A model generated the notes under the pieces. The model was not told where the DNA came from and ran no database searches. It saw only the letters and a program-made list of their open reading frames with translations. Shown here piece after piece: positions 12,473-18,963 of a stretch of DNA of 18,963 nucleotides. Both the position numbers and the translations under genes were made by a program. The stretch's first letter is position 1. Each line of letters starts with the position of its first letter. The DNA comes from an uncultured Treponema sp. (lineage in GTDB: Bacteria; Spirochaetota; Spirochaetia; Treponematales; Treponemataceae), in contig CALDWC010000019.1 of NCBI GenBank assembly GCA_937923945.1, forward strand, positions 1-18,963, read 5' to 3'.

Positions 12473-13639
12473 CTACAAACTGCGGCGATAAATTTCCAGC
12501 ACGTCGGAAACGTCAAGCGTTTTAAAGCCGGCGATTGCTCCGCCTTTGTGTGCAATAGCGGCTTTAGCCATTTCCTGCAAATGCTCTTCGCCGATACCGA
12601 CGTCGCGTAAATGCATCGGAATCTCAAGCAACTCAAAAAATTGATAGGTACGTTGAATTGCTTCTTTGGCTTTTTGCATCGGATCACCTGAGGTGATGTT
12701 CCAGACGTTTTCCGCAAAATCGGCGAAGCTGCCAACCGTTGTGTCGTCCAAAACGTACTCCATCCAGCGCGGCGTTAAAATCGCCAAGCCGACCCCGTGC
12801 GTAATATCGTAAAACGCGCTAAGTTCATGTTCCATCGGGTGAACCGACCATGCGATGTTTTTTCCGCTATTCAGTAAACCGTTAATTGCCCAGCTGTTTG
12901 CCCACAAAAGATTGGCACGGGCTTCACGGTTTTCCGGCTCGCGGTACGCAATCGGACCGTAGTGAATACAGGTCTTCAAAACCGCTTCGGCAAATCGATT
13001 TTGCAAATACGCGCCGTCATTGAGCGAAAAATAATTTTCAAATACGTGGCTCATAATGTCGGCAATGCCAGCCGCAGTCTGATGCTTCGGAACGCTGAAT
13101 GTGTACTTCGGATCCATGATGGCAAACTTCGGCAAAACCAGAGGCGAGCCGAAGCCGAGTTTTTCTTTAGTGTCGGTATTGCTGATAACGCCAAAGCAGT
13201 CCATTTCAGAGCCGGTTGCAGCCATCGTCAGTACCGCCCCGACCGGCAAAGCGGCGGAAATATTTTCCGGTTTGAGAATTAACTCCCAAGCATCGATATT
13301 GTTTGAAACGCCCGCACTGATTGCCTTTGCGCAGTCAATAACGCTGCCACCTCCGACGCCCAAAATAAAATCGCATGCGTGTTCTTTGGCTTTTGCAATA
13401 CCGGCGCGTACCTGCGCAAGCGTCGGGTTCGGCGAAATGCCTGCATGCTCAAAATATGCGATGCCGGCGGATTTTAGCTCACGAATGACGTCGTTATAAA
13501 TGCCGTTGCGTTTAATACTGCCGCCGCCATAACAGAATAAAACACGGCGTCCGAATTTTTGTATTTCGCCGGCTACATTGCTGACGGCTCCATCTCCAAA
13601 AAATACTTTGGTGGGAATATAAAAGGTAAAATTATACAT
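12473..13639 (-). CDS. YqhD/BdhA-type iron- or zinc-containing alcohol dehydrogenase
   Basis: A group III metal-dependent alcohol dehydrogenase, probably an NAD(P)H-dependent aldehyde/butanol dehydrogenase working in fermentative redox balance. It has 388 residues, essentially YqhD length. The nucleotide-binding motif GVGGGSVIDCAKA is at 94-106. The metal ligands are Asp194, His198, His267 and His281, in ADIMSHVFENYF and HPMEHELSAFYDITHG. These positions match those known for YqhD, so YqhD/BdhA is favoured over other iron alcohol dehydrogenases. The ribosome site AAGGAG is 5 bp before the ATG. It directly abuts the end of repeat copy C and forms a perfect 12-bp palindrome with it (13645-13656). 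The upstream gene in the same direction is the rhodanese lipoprotein. Confidence 0.94.
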   Translation of the reverse strand: MYNFTFYIPTKVFFGDGAVSNVAGEIQKFGRRVLFCYGGGSIKRNGIYNDVIRELKSAGIAYFEHAGISPNPTLAQVRAGIAKAKEHACDFILGVGGGSVIDCAKAISAGVSNNIDAWELILKPENISAALPVGAVLTMAATGSEMDCFGVISNTDTKEKLGFGSPLVLPKFAIMDPKYTFSVPKHQTAAGIADIMSHVFENYFSLNDGAYLQNRFAEAVLKTCIHYGPIAYREPENREARANLLWANSWAINGLLNSGKNIAWSVHPMEHELSAFYDITHGVGLAILTPRWMEYVLDDTTVGSFADFAENVWNITSGDPMQKAKEAIQRTYQFFELLEIPMHLRDVGIGEEHLQEMAKAAIAHKGGAIAGFKTLDVSDVLEIYRRSL

Positions 13640-13650
13640 AAAAACTCCTT

Positions 13651-13806
13651 AAGGAGGCACTGATTAATTCAATCGAGAATTAATCAGTGTCCACCTTTAA
13701 AATCGTTGTTTCGCAAATGTTCAGAATCTACCTTATTATACTGAACATTGAGAAACAATATGGAAACGCTGTTAAACGGCGTCAAGCCTTTAATCAGCGT
13801 TTCCTA
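13651..13806 (-). repeat. Full copy C of the three-hairpin repeat, before the alcohol dehydrogenase
   Basis: Read on the minus strand this matches copy B nearly base for base but without the internal duplication. H1: arms 13795-13804 and 13762-13771 (GGAAACGCTG, perfect 10 bp). H2: arms ending ATTGTTTC and GAAACAA around the TATAAT-containing loop (13702-13759). H3: GCACTGATTAATTC-type arms around TCGATT (about 13658-13689). It starts 11 bp after the stop codon of the rhodanese gene and ends on the ribosome site of the alcohol dehydrogenase gene, co-oriented with both. Confidence 0.92.
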
Positions 13807-13817
13807 AAGCGTATGTG

Positions 13818-14510
13818 TTATTTTACCAATGTGTACCGGTATTCTTTTACACCGAAGATCGCATTAAAGACATGCTCATAGCCTAAAGTAGAAAGTTCTT
13901 TTGCTCCTTCCAGACTTTTTGTACCGGTGTTGCAATACAAAACGATATTTTTTTCTTTCGGGAGTTTGTCAAGATTATTTTGTATTTCGCCCCACGGAAT
14001 ATTGATTGCACCTTCAAGATGTCCTGCAGCATATTGATCTTGCGGTCGGTAATCGACTAAAACCGTATTCGGATCCTGCTGCATTTTTAAAAGATTAGCA
14101 GGCAGAATGTCCGTGTAGGTAACGAGATTGTATTCATACTGTTTGACACCGGCGGCGTTATACACTTCTTTAAATCCGTTTTTTGTCAGTACTTCAGCTG
14201 CAGCCGCCGAGCGCTTACCGGTGTTGCAGTACACAATAATCGGCATGCTTTTCCACGGTTCAATTGCAGCAAGATTGTCGGCGATGGTATCCGAAAGCAT
14301 ATTGATTGCATTTTCAATATGACCTGCTTGGTACTCGGCTTCGGGGCGAACATCAATAATTAAAATCTTATCCTTTTCGCGTCCCGAATTACGCGCAACT
14401 AACGAATCGCCGTCCATTGTCTTTACCATACTTGCACTGCTTGCACATGAAAAACAAAGCGCAGTCAAAATTAAAAAACTTACCGGTACTTTTACACTGT
14501 TTTTTATCAT
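13818..14510 (-). CDS. Lipoprotein with two rhodanese domains
   Basis: A predicted exported sulfur-transfer protein of 230 residues. The N-terminus (1-22) is a signal sequence ending ALCFSC, a relaxed spirochaetal lipobox with Cys22 as likely lipidation site. Two rhodanese domains follow. The first (about 35-130) has DVRPEAEYQAGHIENAIN and active loop YCNTGKRS with Cys95. The second (about 133-228) has DYRPQDQYAAGHLEGAIN and YCNTGTKS with Cys193. Both catalytic cysteines are kept, which is unusual because tandem rhodaneses often have one inactive domain. The CNTG loops suggest single-domain GlpE/PspE-like function rather than classical thiosulfate sulfurtransferase. The ribosome site AGGAGG lies 7 bp before the ATG, and a good promoter lies at 14552-14580. 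Repeat copy C starts 11 bp after the stop. Confidence 0.92.
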   Translation of the reverse strand: MIKNSVKVPVSFLILTALCFSCASSASMVKTMDGDSLVARNSGREKDKILIIDVRPEAEYQAGHIENAINMLSDTIADNLAAIEPWKSMPIIVYCNTGKRSAAAAEVLTKNGFKEVYNAAGVKQYEYNLVTYTDILPANLLKMQQDPNTVLVDYRPQDQYAAGHLEGAINIPWGEIQNNLDKLPKEKNIVLYCNTGTKSLEGAKELSTLGYEHVFNAIFGVKEYRYTLVK

Positions 14511-14551
14511 ATAAGAACCTCCTATCCGTTCTTCACTATTATATATCAGTA

Positions 14552-14580
14552 AATATATATTTTTTTATTGAAAAAGTCAA
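14552..14580 (-). promoter_or_regulatory. Sigma-70-type promoter of the rhodanese gene
   Basis: On the minus strand TTGACT (14575-14580) and TATATT (14552-14557) are separated by exactly 17 bp. The -35 box lies in one arm of the hairpin at 14571-14600. Transcription would start near 14545, leaving a leader of about 35 nt with the AGGAGG site. Confidence 0.6.
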
Positions 14581-14600
14581 TATGAATTTATTGACTTTTT
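14571..14600. repeat. Perfect inverted repeat overlapping the rhodanese -35 box
   Basis: AAAAAGTCAAT (14571-14581) and ATTGACTTTTT (14590-14600) form an 11-bp stem with an 8-nt loop. Each arm carries a TTGACT on one strand. It could be an operator, a terminator, or both. Confidence 0.6.
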
Positions 14601-14797
14601 ATTGTCGCAATACTGGTACGCAGTATATTGAATCGGATATTCCGTTTCTCGTCCTGTGGTACATATGGACGGAAGTACTTTTACAAAAAGTAAAAAATAC
14701 TTGGCTTCATAGAAATGCTCGTGTCGGGTGTTATGTTCGGCAAAAGCCGCTTCTGCTCTACTTTCCCACCGCAAAGGCAGTATCATAAACGATAGTG

Positions 14798-14832
14798 AAA
14801 ACCTCTAAAAACCAAAAGCTTTTAGAGGTTTT
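14798..14832 (-). terminator. Terminator of the small lipoprotein gene
   Basis: AAAACCTCTAAAA (14798-14810) and TTTTAGAGGTTTT (14820-14832) make a perfect 13-bp stem with a 9-nt loop, 35 bp past the stop of the gene at 14868-15266. The stem is AT-rich, with T-runs on either strand, so it may work in both directions. Confidence 0.75.
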
Positions 14833-14867
14833 TCAGTTAACTAAATAGATTTAAGCTGCAGTTGCGG

Positions 14868-15266
14868 TTATTTTTTAGTAGCCTTCAAATAACCGGTGGC
14901 GCCAGCTTCAACGACAGTATCCGCAGGAATTTCCATTGTCGCTTTTACATCCTCGAAAACTGTCGAGAGATCTACGGTGTAAGTATCGGCACCCTTACTG
15001 TATTCAAAACTCTCGTTCAGTGTCAGTTTTTTTTGAATTTCAGCCCCGACCTTGGGATCCGCAAACAGTTCAAAAAGTTTTTTCCCTTTAGGAACGCTTA
15101 TTTCAACGGGTTCAAGAAGAGCCGTCTCGCTACCGTCACTAAGACCAACTTTTAGCGTGATGGTCTTTACCTCTGTTGATGGCGTGCTTTTTGTTGATTG
15201 CCCACAAGCGCCTAAAACAAACAAAGCTGTAATCATTACAGCAAGAAAACCTAACAACTTTTTCAT
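14868..15266 (-). CDS. Small lipoprotein of unknown function
   Basis: A predicted lipoprotein of 132 residues. Residues 1-21 are a signal peptide with lipobox LGAC (Cys21). The mature part begins with a Ser/Thr-rich linker, then alternates short beta-strand-like stretches (TITLKVGLSDG, VEISVPKG, TYTVDLSTVF) with charged turns, suggesting one small all-beta or alpha/beta domain. It has no further cysteines. I recognise no family. The ribosome site GGAGG lies 7 bp before the ATG. The gene appears to be transcribed alone: it has its own terminator and a 279-bp AT-rich divergent region upstream shared with the dehydratase-related gene. A TTGACT (15318-15323) and TATAAT (15299-15304) lie upstream on the minus strand, but their 13-bp spacing is too short for a normal promoter. 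Confidence 0.85.
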   Translation of the reverse strand: MKKLLGFLAVMITALFVLGACGQSTKSTPSTEVKTITLKVGLSDGSETALLEPVEISVPKGKKLFELFADPKVGAEIQKKLTLNESFEYSKGADTYTVDLSTVFEDVKATMEIPADTVVEAGATGYLKATKK

Positions 15267-15328
15267 AGTAATTCCTCCATAAATAAAAAAGTTAGGTAAT
15301 TATAGAAAAAAAAATAAAGTCAAGTATT

Positions 15329-15359
15329 TTTTTTGAAAATATTCATATTTTTCAAAAAA
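15329..15359. repeat. AT-only inverted repeat in the divergent region
   Basis: TTTTTTGAAAA (15329-15339) and TTTTCAAAAAA (15349-15359) form an 11-bp stem with a 9-nt loop. It lies between two divergent genes, just upstream of the minus-strand TTGACT, and could be an operator. Weak as a terminator. Confidence 0.45.
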
Positions 15360-15503
15360 GTATGAGTTTTGTTTTATGGAAATAAAGCATTTGGTGTTTC
15401 CTTTTAAACTATTACGTGTAGATCGATCGTTTTACCAAAAGTAATACGGATTATCTTACACATACCGGCAATCGTCAAACTCCGTTTGTCCGTAAAAAAA
15501 CTA

Positions 15504-15531
15504 TTGACTTTTGTTACAATAATTCTAATAT
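15504..15531 (+). promoter_or_regulatory. Putative promoter of the dehydratase-related gene
   Basis: TTGACT (15504-15509) and TAATAT (15526-15531) are separated by 16 bp. The -10 box overlaps the perfect palindrome CTAATATTAG (15525-15534), a possible operator. The predicted leader is very short, with the AGGA/GAGG sites just before the ATG. Confidence 0.45.
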
Positions 15532-15545
15532 TAGGAATGAGGTAA

Positions 15546-16838
15546 ATGCAAATATTTATGGAAAATACACGTCCTATTTTTACCAAAGAGATGCGGAAAA
15601 CACATACGATTTTAGCTCCGCAGATGTCTCCGATTCACTTTGAACTTTTAGAGGCTGCTTTTCAGCATTCAAATTACAATTTTGAGATTTTGCAAAACGT
15701 TACGGCAAAAACGGTCGATACCGGATTAAAATACGTGAATAATGACGCGTGTTATCCGGCGATTTTAGTAACAGGGCAGATGATTGAAGCGTTACAATCG
15801 GGGCGGTATGATTTGGAACGAGTTGCACTTGCCATCACCCAAACCGGCGGTGGCTGCCGCGCAACGAACTATATTGGTTTTATCCGCCGCGCCTTGAACG
15901 ATGCGGGATATGGTCAAATTCCCGTGATCGCTATTAGTGCGCAGGGCTTTGAAAAAAATCCCGGTTTTACGTTTTCACTTTCGCTCCTTACCCGCGTCGT
16001 AAAAGCGATGTGTTTGGGGGATTTACTCATGCGGGTGATATACCGCACGCGTCCCTATGAAGCGGAAGCGGGCAGTGTTGATGCACTGCATCGAAAATAT
16101 GTAACTCGAATTAAAAAAGAACTAAAGCACCTTCCTTCGTTCCGCTATAAAAAACTAGTCCGCGATATTGTTGCCGACTTCGATGCGGTGCCGCTTCGCA
16201 AGATACATAAGCCGCGCGTCGGTGTGGTCGGGGAGATTTTGGTAAAATTTCATCCGGCGGCGAATAACGATATTGTGAAAACGCTGGAAGCGGAAGGTGC
16301 GGAGGCGGTTATGCCCGACCTTCTCGATTTTATGCTGTACTCATCGTACGGCGGTCATGTGCGGCACAACCTCTTGGGCGCGAAACGAAAAAAAGCATTT
16401 ATCGCGGATCTTTCAATTTGGATTTTGGAACAGTTTAGAAAGCCTTGCCGGCGAGCTTTGAGAAAAAGTAAGCGGTTTACGCCGCCTGCGAGTATTTATG
16501 AACTGGCAAAAGGCGTTGACGGCATTGTGCAGCTTGGAAATATTATGGGCGAAGGCTGGTTTTTAACCGCTGAAATGGTGGAACTTATCAACGGCGGTGT
16601 ATCCAACATTGCTTGTATTCAGCCCTTTGCGTGTCTTCCGAATCACGTAACCGGTAAAGGAATGATTAAAGAACTACGCCGGCGTTACCCTGAAGCGAAC
16701 ATCGCGGCGATTGATTACGACCCCGGCGCCAGTGAAGTAAATCAGCTGAACCGCCTGAAACTGCTTTTGGCAACGGCGCAGCCCGGTACCCACCCCGACG
16801 AAGAAAAACTGGAGATCGGCGCCGGTTCACGCTCTTGA
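15546..16838 (+). CDS. 2-hydroxyacyl-CoA dehydratase-/activase-related protein (stand-alone C-terminal module)
   Basis: An iron-sulfur protein of 430 residues related to the 2-hydroxyglutaryl-CoA dehydratase D-component family. In many anaerobes this sequence forms the C-terminal part of a very large activase-related protein (about 1400 residues) that also carries BadF/BcrA-type ATPase domains. Here it stands alone. Three well-placed cysteines fit [4Fe-4S] ligands: Cys69 in NNDACYP, Cys104 in TGGGCRATN and Cys363 in QPFACLPNHV. A segment near 225-260 (PRVGVVGEILVKFHPAANND) starts the second half-domain. No ATPase-domain sequence lies upstream: only 279 bp separate it from the divergent lipoprotein gene. 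The ATG at 15546 has AGGA 8 bp and GAGG 3 bp before it. ATG 15558 is an alternative. Physiological substrate unknown. queD follows after 31 bp. Confidence 0.85.
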   Translation: MQIFMENTRPIFTKEMRKTHTILAPQMSPIHFELLEAAFQHSNYNFEILQNVTAKTVDTGLKYVNNDACYPAILVTGQMIEALQSGRYDLERVALAITQTGGGCRATNYIGFIRRALNDAGYGQIPVIAISAQGFEKNPGFTFSLSLLTRVVKAMCLGDLLMRVIYRTRPYEAEAGSVDALHRKYVTRIKKELKHLPSFRYKKLVRDIVADFDAVPLRKIHKPRVGVVGEILVKFHPAANNDIVKTLEAEGAEAVMPDLLDFMLYSSYGGHVRHNLLGAKRKKAFIADLSIWILEQFRKPCRRALRKSKRFTPPASIYELAKGVDGIVQLGNIMGEGWFLTAEMVELINGGVSNIACIQPFACLPNHVTGKGMIKELRRRYPEANIAAIDYDPGASEVNQLNRLKLLLATAQPGTHPDEEKLEIGAGSRS

Positions 16839-16869
16839 CCTTGCTGGCATTTATCGATACAGTGGAGTT

Positions 16870-17232
16870 ATGTTTGAAATTAGAGTTGAAGCCGAGTTTT
16901 CTGCGGCTCATTTTTTAACCCACTATCACGGAAAATGCGAACGCCTCCACGGGCACAACTATCAAGTTTTTGCACATGCACGAGGGAGCGAGCTGAGCGA
17001 AGGCGGGATGCTTTTTGACTTTGGTATTTTAAAAAAAACCTTACGGGAAGTCTGCGGTGAATTGGATCATCGCAATTTAAATGACTTTGCATTTTTTGAA
17101 AACGATCCGAGTGCCGAAAGAATTGCACGGTATATTTTTAACGGTATAAAACAAAAGCTGCCGGATTGCCCGCTTTTTGCCGTTGATGTTTTTGAAACTC
17201 CGACCAGTCGCGCACGGTACATTGCAGACTAA
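16870..17232 (+). CDS. queD: QueD, 6-carboxy-5,6,7,8-tetrahydropterin synthase
   Basis: A zinc enzyme of the PTPS family, 120 residues. It is predicted to convert dihydroneopterin triphosphate to 6-carboxytetrahydropterin for queuosine/7-deazaguanine synthesis. Zinc ligands are His14 (SAAHFL), His27 and His29 (RLHGHNY). The catalytic Cys23 in GKCERLHGH, the LDHRNLND motif (Asp66, His67) and the C-terminal FETPTSRARY with a substrate-binding Glu are all present. The Cys-x-x-x-His-Gly-His spacing favours QueD over eukaryotic-type pyruvoyl tetrahydropterin synthase. GGAG lies just before the ATG. It sits 31 bp after the dehydratase-related gene and may be cotranscribed with it. No queC, queE or queF is in the window, so the pathway context is missing. 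Confidence 0.93.
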   Translation: MFEIRVEAEFSAAHFLTHYHGKCERLHGHNYQVFAHARGSELSEGGMLFDFGILKKTLREVCGELDHRNLNDFAFFENDPSAERIARYIFNGIKQKLPDCPLFAVDVFETPTSRARYIAD

Positions 17233-17291
17233 CACAAGTGAGCTTTTGTATTTATAGCTAACTAATCTATCGCAAAAAAGAGACGGTACGG

Positions 17292-18803
17292 TTATCGCAG
17301 CAAAACACGGGTGCCGTCAATGCGAGCGGGATATTTTTCGACGTATAAAATTTTGCCGTCATATACACCGAGCCTGATAATTTCGGTATCGGTTGCTCCA
17401 TAAAACCCATCCATACCGTTAAAAATAAAATTGCCCAGCGAGTATATAATCAAACTGTTTTTGTACCATTCTGTCGGCTGCAGCACATGTGGATGACTTC
17501 CGAATACAACATCGGCACCGGCACCGGCATCACATAACGCTCGATAAAAATCCTGCTGCGTCTTATTCGGTGTAAATCGGTATTCCGTACCGCCGTGTAC
17601 ATTTACAATCACAAAGTTCCCTGCGGCTTTTTCCTGTGCAACCGCTGCAACCACATCATCGTCCGCCCAAAGGATGCCCGCCCGTGTTTGTGTCGCCGTT
17701 GCGGTGTACTTGCCGTTAAAGCCACTTCGTTCAACCGGATACATACCGCAGGAAATGATCGAAAACTTTTGTCCTTTTTTTTCGGCGCGGTAAAATTTTT
17801 TTGCTTCGGCGGCAATTGCACCCGCTCCTGAAGTTTGAATGCCATATTCGGCGAGAGCTGCAAGCGTATCTTTAAAACCGGCTTCACCGTAATCGTAGCA
17901 GTGATTATTACTCAACATCAGGTAATTAAAACCGGCTGCTTTTAACTGCGGCAGCACTTCCTTGTGAAATTTAAAAGTATAGGTTTTTGCAAGTGCGATT
18001 TCAGTTTCGGTAACAGCGCCTTCCAAGTTTCCGATAGTAATATCGTTGTTTTGTAAAATCGGCAGCGTGTCGGTAAAAACTTTTTGCAAACCGAACTCAT
18101 CGTTTATTAAAATATCCTGCACACCGCGTTCGAGCATCAAATCTCCGACACCTGCAACAAAAGCCGTTTGTTTTTGCTTCGGTTTGAGCGGCGTAAAAAG
18201 TTGCGCGCAAAAGTCCGCGATTGCCTCTTTAAATTGCGGGGCAAGTATGGTACAGCGTACTTTGTGCTGCACCATAAGCGGATAGTTTTTTTCGCCTGCG
18301 TATAAACCGTTCACTGGCAGCGCGCGAAAATTTTTCGGCAATGTGTCGGGCGTTGTAATGGTGACGGAAAGTTTTGGCGACAATGGAGAAGCCGTCTTCG
18401 CCGCTGCTTGAAAATCGGCAGGGATGGACGGAACTAAAACGGCTTCGTCAACGATGTAATGAAGCTCAAGTCCGTCTCCGTTTTGTTTCGTTGTCGTCTC
18501 TGCTTCGTTGAAAGAAAAATCTTTTTCAGCGGCAATCACTGCAACAGGAATTTCGGTGCCGATAAAAAAACGGCGTTTTTTTTCAAGATTGCTCAAAGGC
18601 TGCAAAACAAGCCGCCGATTGTGCTTAAAAGAATAATCGGCGGTTCGGTTCACCGTTTCAAAAAACGAATCTTCGACGAGGATAGTGTACTTTGTTGAAA
18701 AAAATTGTACCGCCGTGTTGAATCCAATTAAGAGAAAAAAACTCAGCATGCCATAAAAAAGAATGTGGCTATCATGTCGATATTCTCTGGTTCCTTTTAT
18801 CAT
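17292..18803 (-). CDS. CapA-family protein (metallophosphatase-fold, poly-gamma-glutamate/capsule type)
   Basis: A membrane-anchored protein of 503 residues with a C-terminal CapA domain (PGA_cap). An N-terminal signal anchor spans about residues 13-33. Residues about 40-210 form an extracytoplasmic region I cannot assign. The CapA domain (about 215-500) has the calcineurin-like metal and active-site motifs GVGDLMLERGV, NLEGAVTE, LSNNHCYDYG, NVHGGTEY, GSHPHVLQ and YSLGNFIFNG. The ribosome site AGGAG lies 7 bp before the ATG. In capsule-producing bacteria CapA takes part in poly-gamma-glutamate export, but many homologues sit outside such operons. No capB/capC partner is present here, so a general phosphoesterase role is equally possible. 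Convergent with queD, with 59 bp between them. Confidence 0.9.
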   Translation of the reverse strand: MIKGTREYRHDSHILFYGMLSFFLLIGFNTAVQFFSTKYTILVEDSFFETVNRTADYSFKHNRRLVLQPLSNLEKKRRFFIGTEIPVAVIAAEKDFSFNEAETTTKQNGDGLELHYIVDEAVLVPSIPADFQAAAKTASPLSPKLSVTITTPDTLPKNFRALPVNGLYAGEKNYPLMVQHKVRCTILAPQFKEAIADFCAQLFTPLKPKQKQTAFVAGVGDLMLERGVQDILINDEFGLQKVFTDTLPILQNNDITIGNLEGAVTETEIALAKTYTFKFHKEVLPQLKAAGFNYLMLSNNHCYDYGEAGFKDTLAALAEYGIQTSGAGAIAAEAKKFYRAEKKGQKFSIISCGMYPVERSGFNGKYTATATQTRAGILWADDDVVAAVAQEKAAGNFVIVNVHGGTEYRFTPNKTQQDFYRALCDAGAGADVVFGSHPHVLQPTEWYKNSLIIYSLGNFIFNGMDGFYGATDTEIIRLGVYDGKILYVEKYPARIDGTRVLLR

Positions 18804-18888
18804 GTCAAACTCCTGCTTGAAAAAACGAATGCGCTCTTGTGCTTGTATTTTACTTATGATATGATTTTTGATGAGTTTTACAAGCGGT

Positions 18889-18919
18889 AAAATGTTTTAT
18901 AAGTTTTCGGATATTTGTG
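18889..18919 (+). promoter_or_regulatory. Element resembling the leader of the first phosphatase gene
   Basis: AAAATGTTTTATA (18889-18901) is identical to 4069-4081, and the next 18 bases match at 12 positions. At 4069 the element lies about 150 bp before the phosphatase start. Here it may lie upstream of a plus-strand gene beyond the window. Function is unknown. Confidence 0.3.
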
Positions 18920-18963
18920 CTATATAAAACTTGAAAAAAATATAAAAAGCATACCATAGTAAT

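Larger units (their letters stand above)
14511..14867. other. 357-bp intergenic region without a convincing gene
   Basis: Holds the rhodanese promoter and hairpin (14552-14600) and the terminator of the small lipoprotein gene (14798-14832). Between them (about 14601-14797) are short open frames on both strands with no ribosome site and no recognisable protein. I see no RNA gene there. Confidence 0.6.

Noticed and set aside
12409..12735. A 108-residue minus-strand frame overlapping the alcohol dehydrogenase end
   Set aside because: Shadow of the alcohol dehydrogenase gene in another frame on the same strand; no ribosome site.
14577..14786. A 69-residue minus-strand frame in the gap after the small lipoprotein gene
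   Set aside because: No ribosome site, no recognisable protein and overlap with a promoter hairpin; cannot be supported, though a remnant gene is not excluded.
14417..14788. A 123-residue plus-strand frame
   Set aside because: Overlaps the start of the rhodanese gene and its promoter in antisense; no ribosome site or family resemblance.
14601..14797. tRNA or small RNA gene
   Set aside because: I looked for a cloverleaf or paired elements and found only a short CGGATATTCCG palindrome; nothing supports an RNA gene.

Overview
The window looks like chromosomal DNA from a Treponema-type spirochaete. This rests on gene content and style, not on a search: AT-rich intergenic DNA, lipoproteins with relaxed lipoboxes, an outer-membrane barrel ending in Phe, an HflK/HflC pair, RsbU/SpoIIE-type phosphatases with STAS and ATPase partners, a stand-alone 2-hydroxyacyl-CoA-dehydratase-like protein and a CapA-family protein. 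No rRNA, tRNA, CRISPR array, transposase or phage gene was seen. The genus assignment is moderate confidence.

Layout. 1-1640: end of a structured repeat, then an outer-membrane beta-barrel gene with a strong terminator. 1710-3957: hflK and hflC, separated by a three-hairpin repeat. 4220-10369 (+): two SpoIIE-type phosphatases (one with two N-terminal membrane helices, one with a polytopic N-terminus and a GAF-like region), then a STAS antagonist, an RsbW-like ATPase, a VanY-type D,D-carboxypeptidase lipoprotein, and a protein resembling a class III aminotransferase without its PLP domain. 10419-10742 (-): thioredoxin with its terminator. 10743-11210: AT-rich gap with TTTACC boxes at exact 21-bp spacing. 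11211-12434 (+): M20 metallopeptidase. 12473-14510 (-): YqhD/BdhA-type alcohol dehydrogenase and a double-rhodanese lipoprotein, separated by a second full copy of the repeat. 14868-15266 (-): small lipoprotein. 15546-17232 (+): dehydratase/activase-related protein and QueD. 17292-18803 (-): CapA-like protein.

How the genes work together. The 4.2-8.7 kb block is a complete partner-switching signal module: two different sensor inputs feed PP2C phosphatases that would dephosphorylate one STAS protein, which in turn would bind or release the ATPase kinase. No sigma factor is encoded nearby, so the output is unknown. The adjoining cell-wall carboxypeptidase makes an envelope-related output a reasonable guess. 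HflK/HflC, the rhodanese lipoprotein and thioredoxin are envelope or redox housekeeping functions.

The most unusual feature is the dispersed repeat. It has three successive hairpins (H1, H2, H3) over about 155-175 bp. Two complete copies fill the gaps hflK-hflC and rhodanese-alcohol dehydrogenase, both oriented with transcription. A partial copy opens the window, and degraded pieces lie elsewhere. Other points of interest are an ATA codon where the outer-membrane protein should start, a probably leaderless hflK transcript, the 21-bp iterated boxes and the aminotransferase-like protein lacking its catalytic domain.
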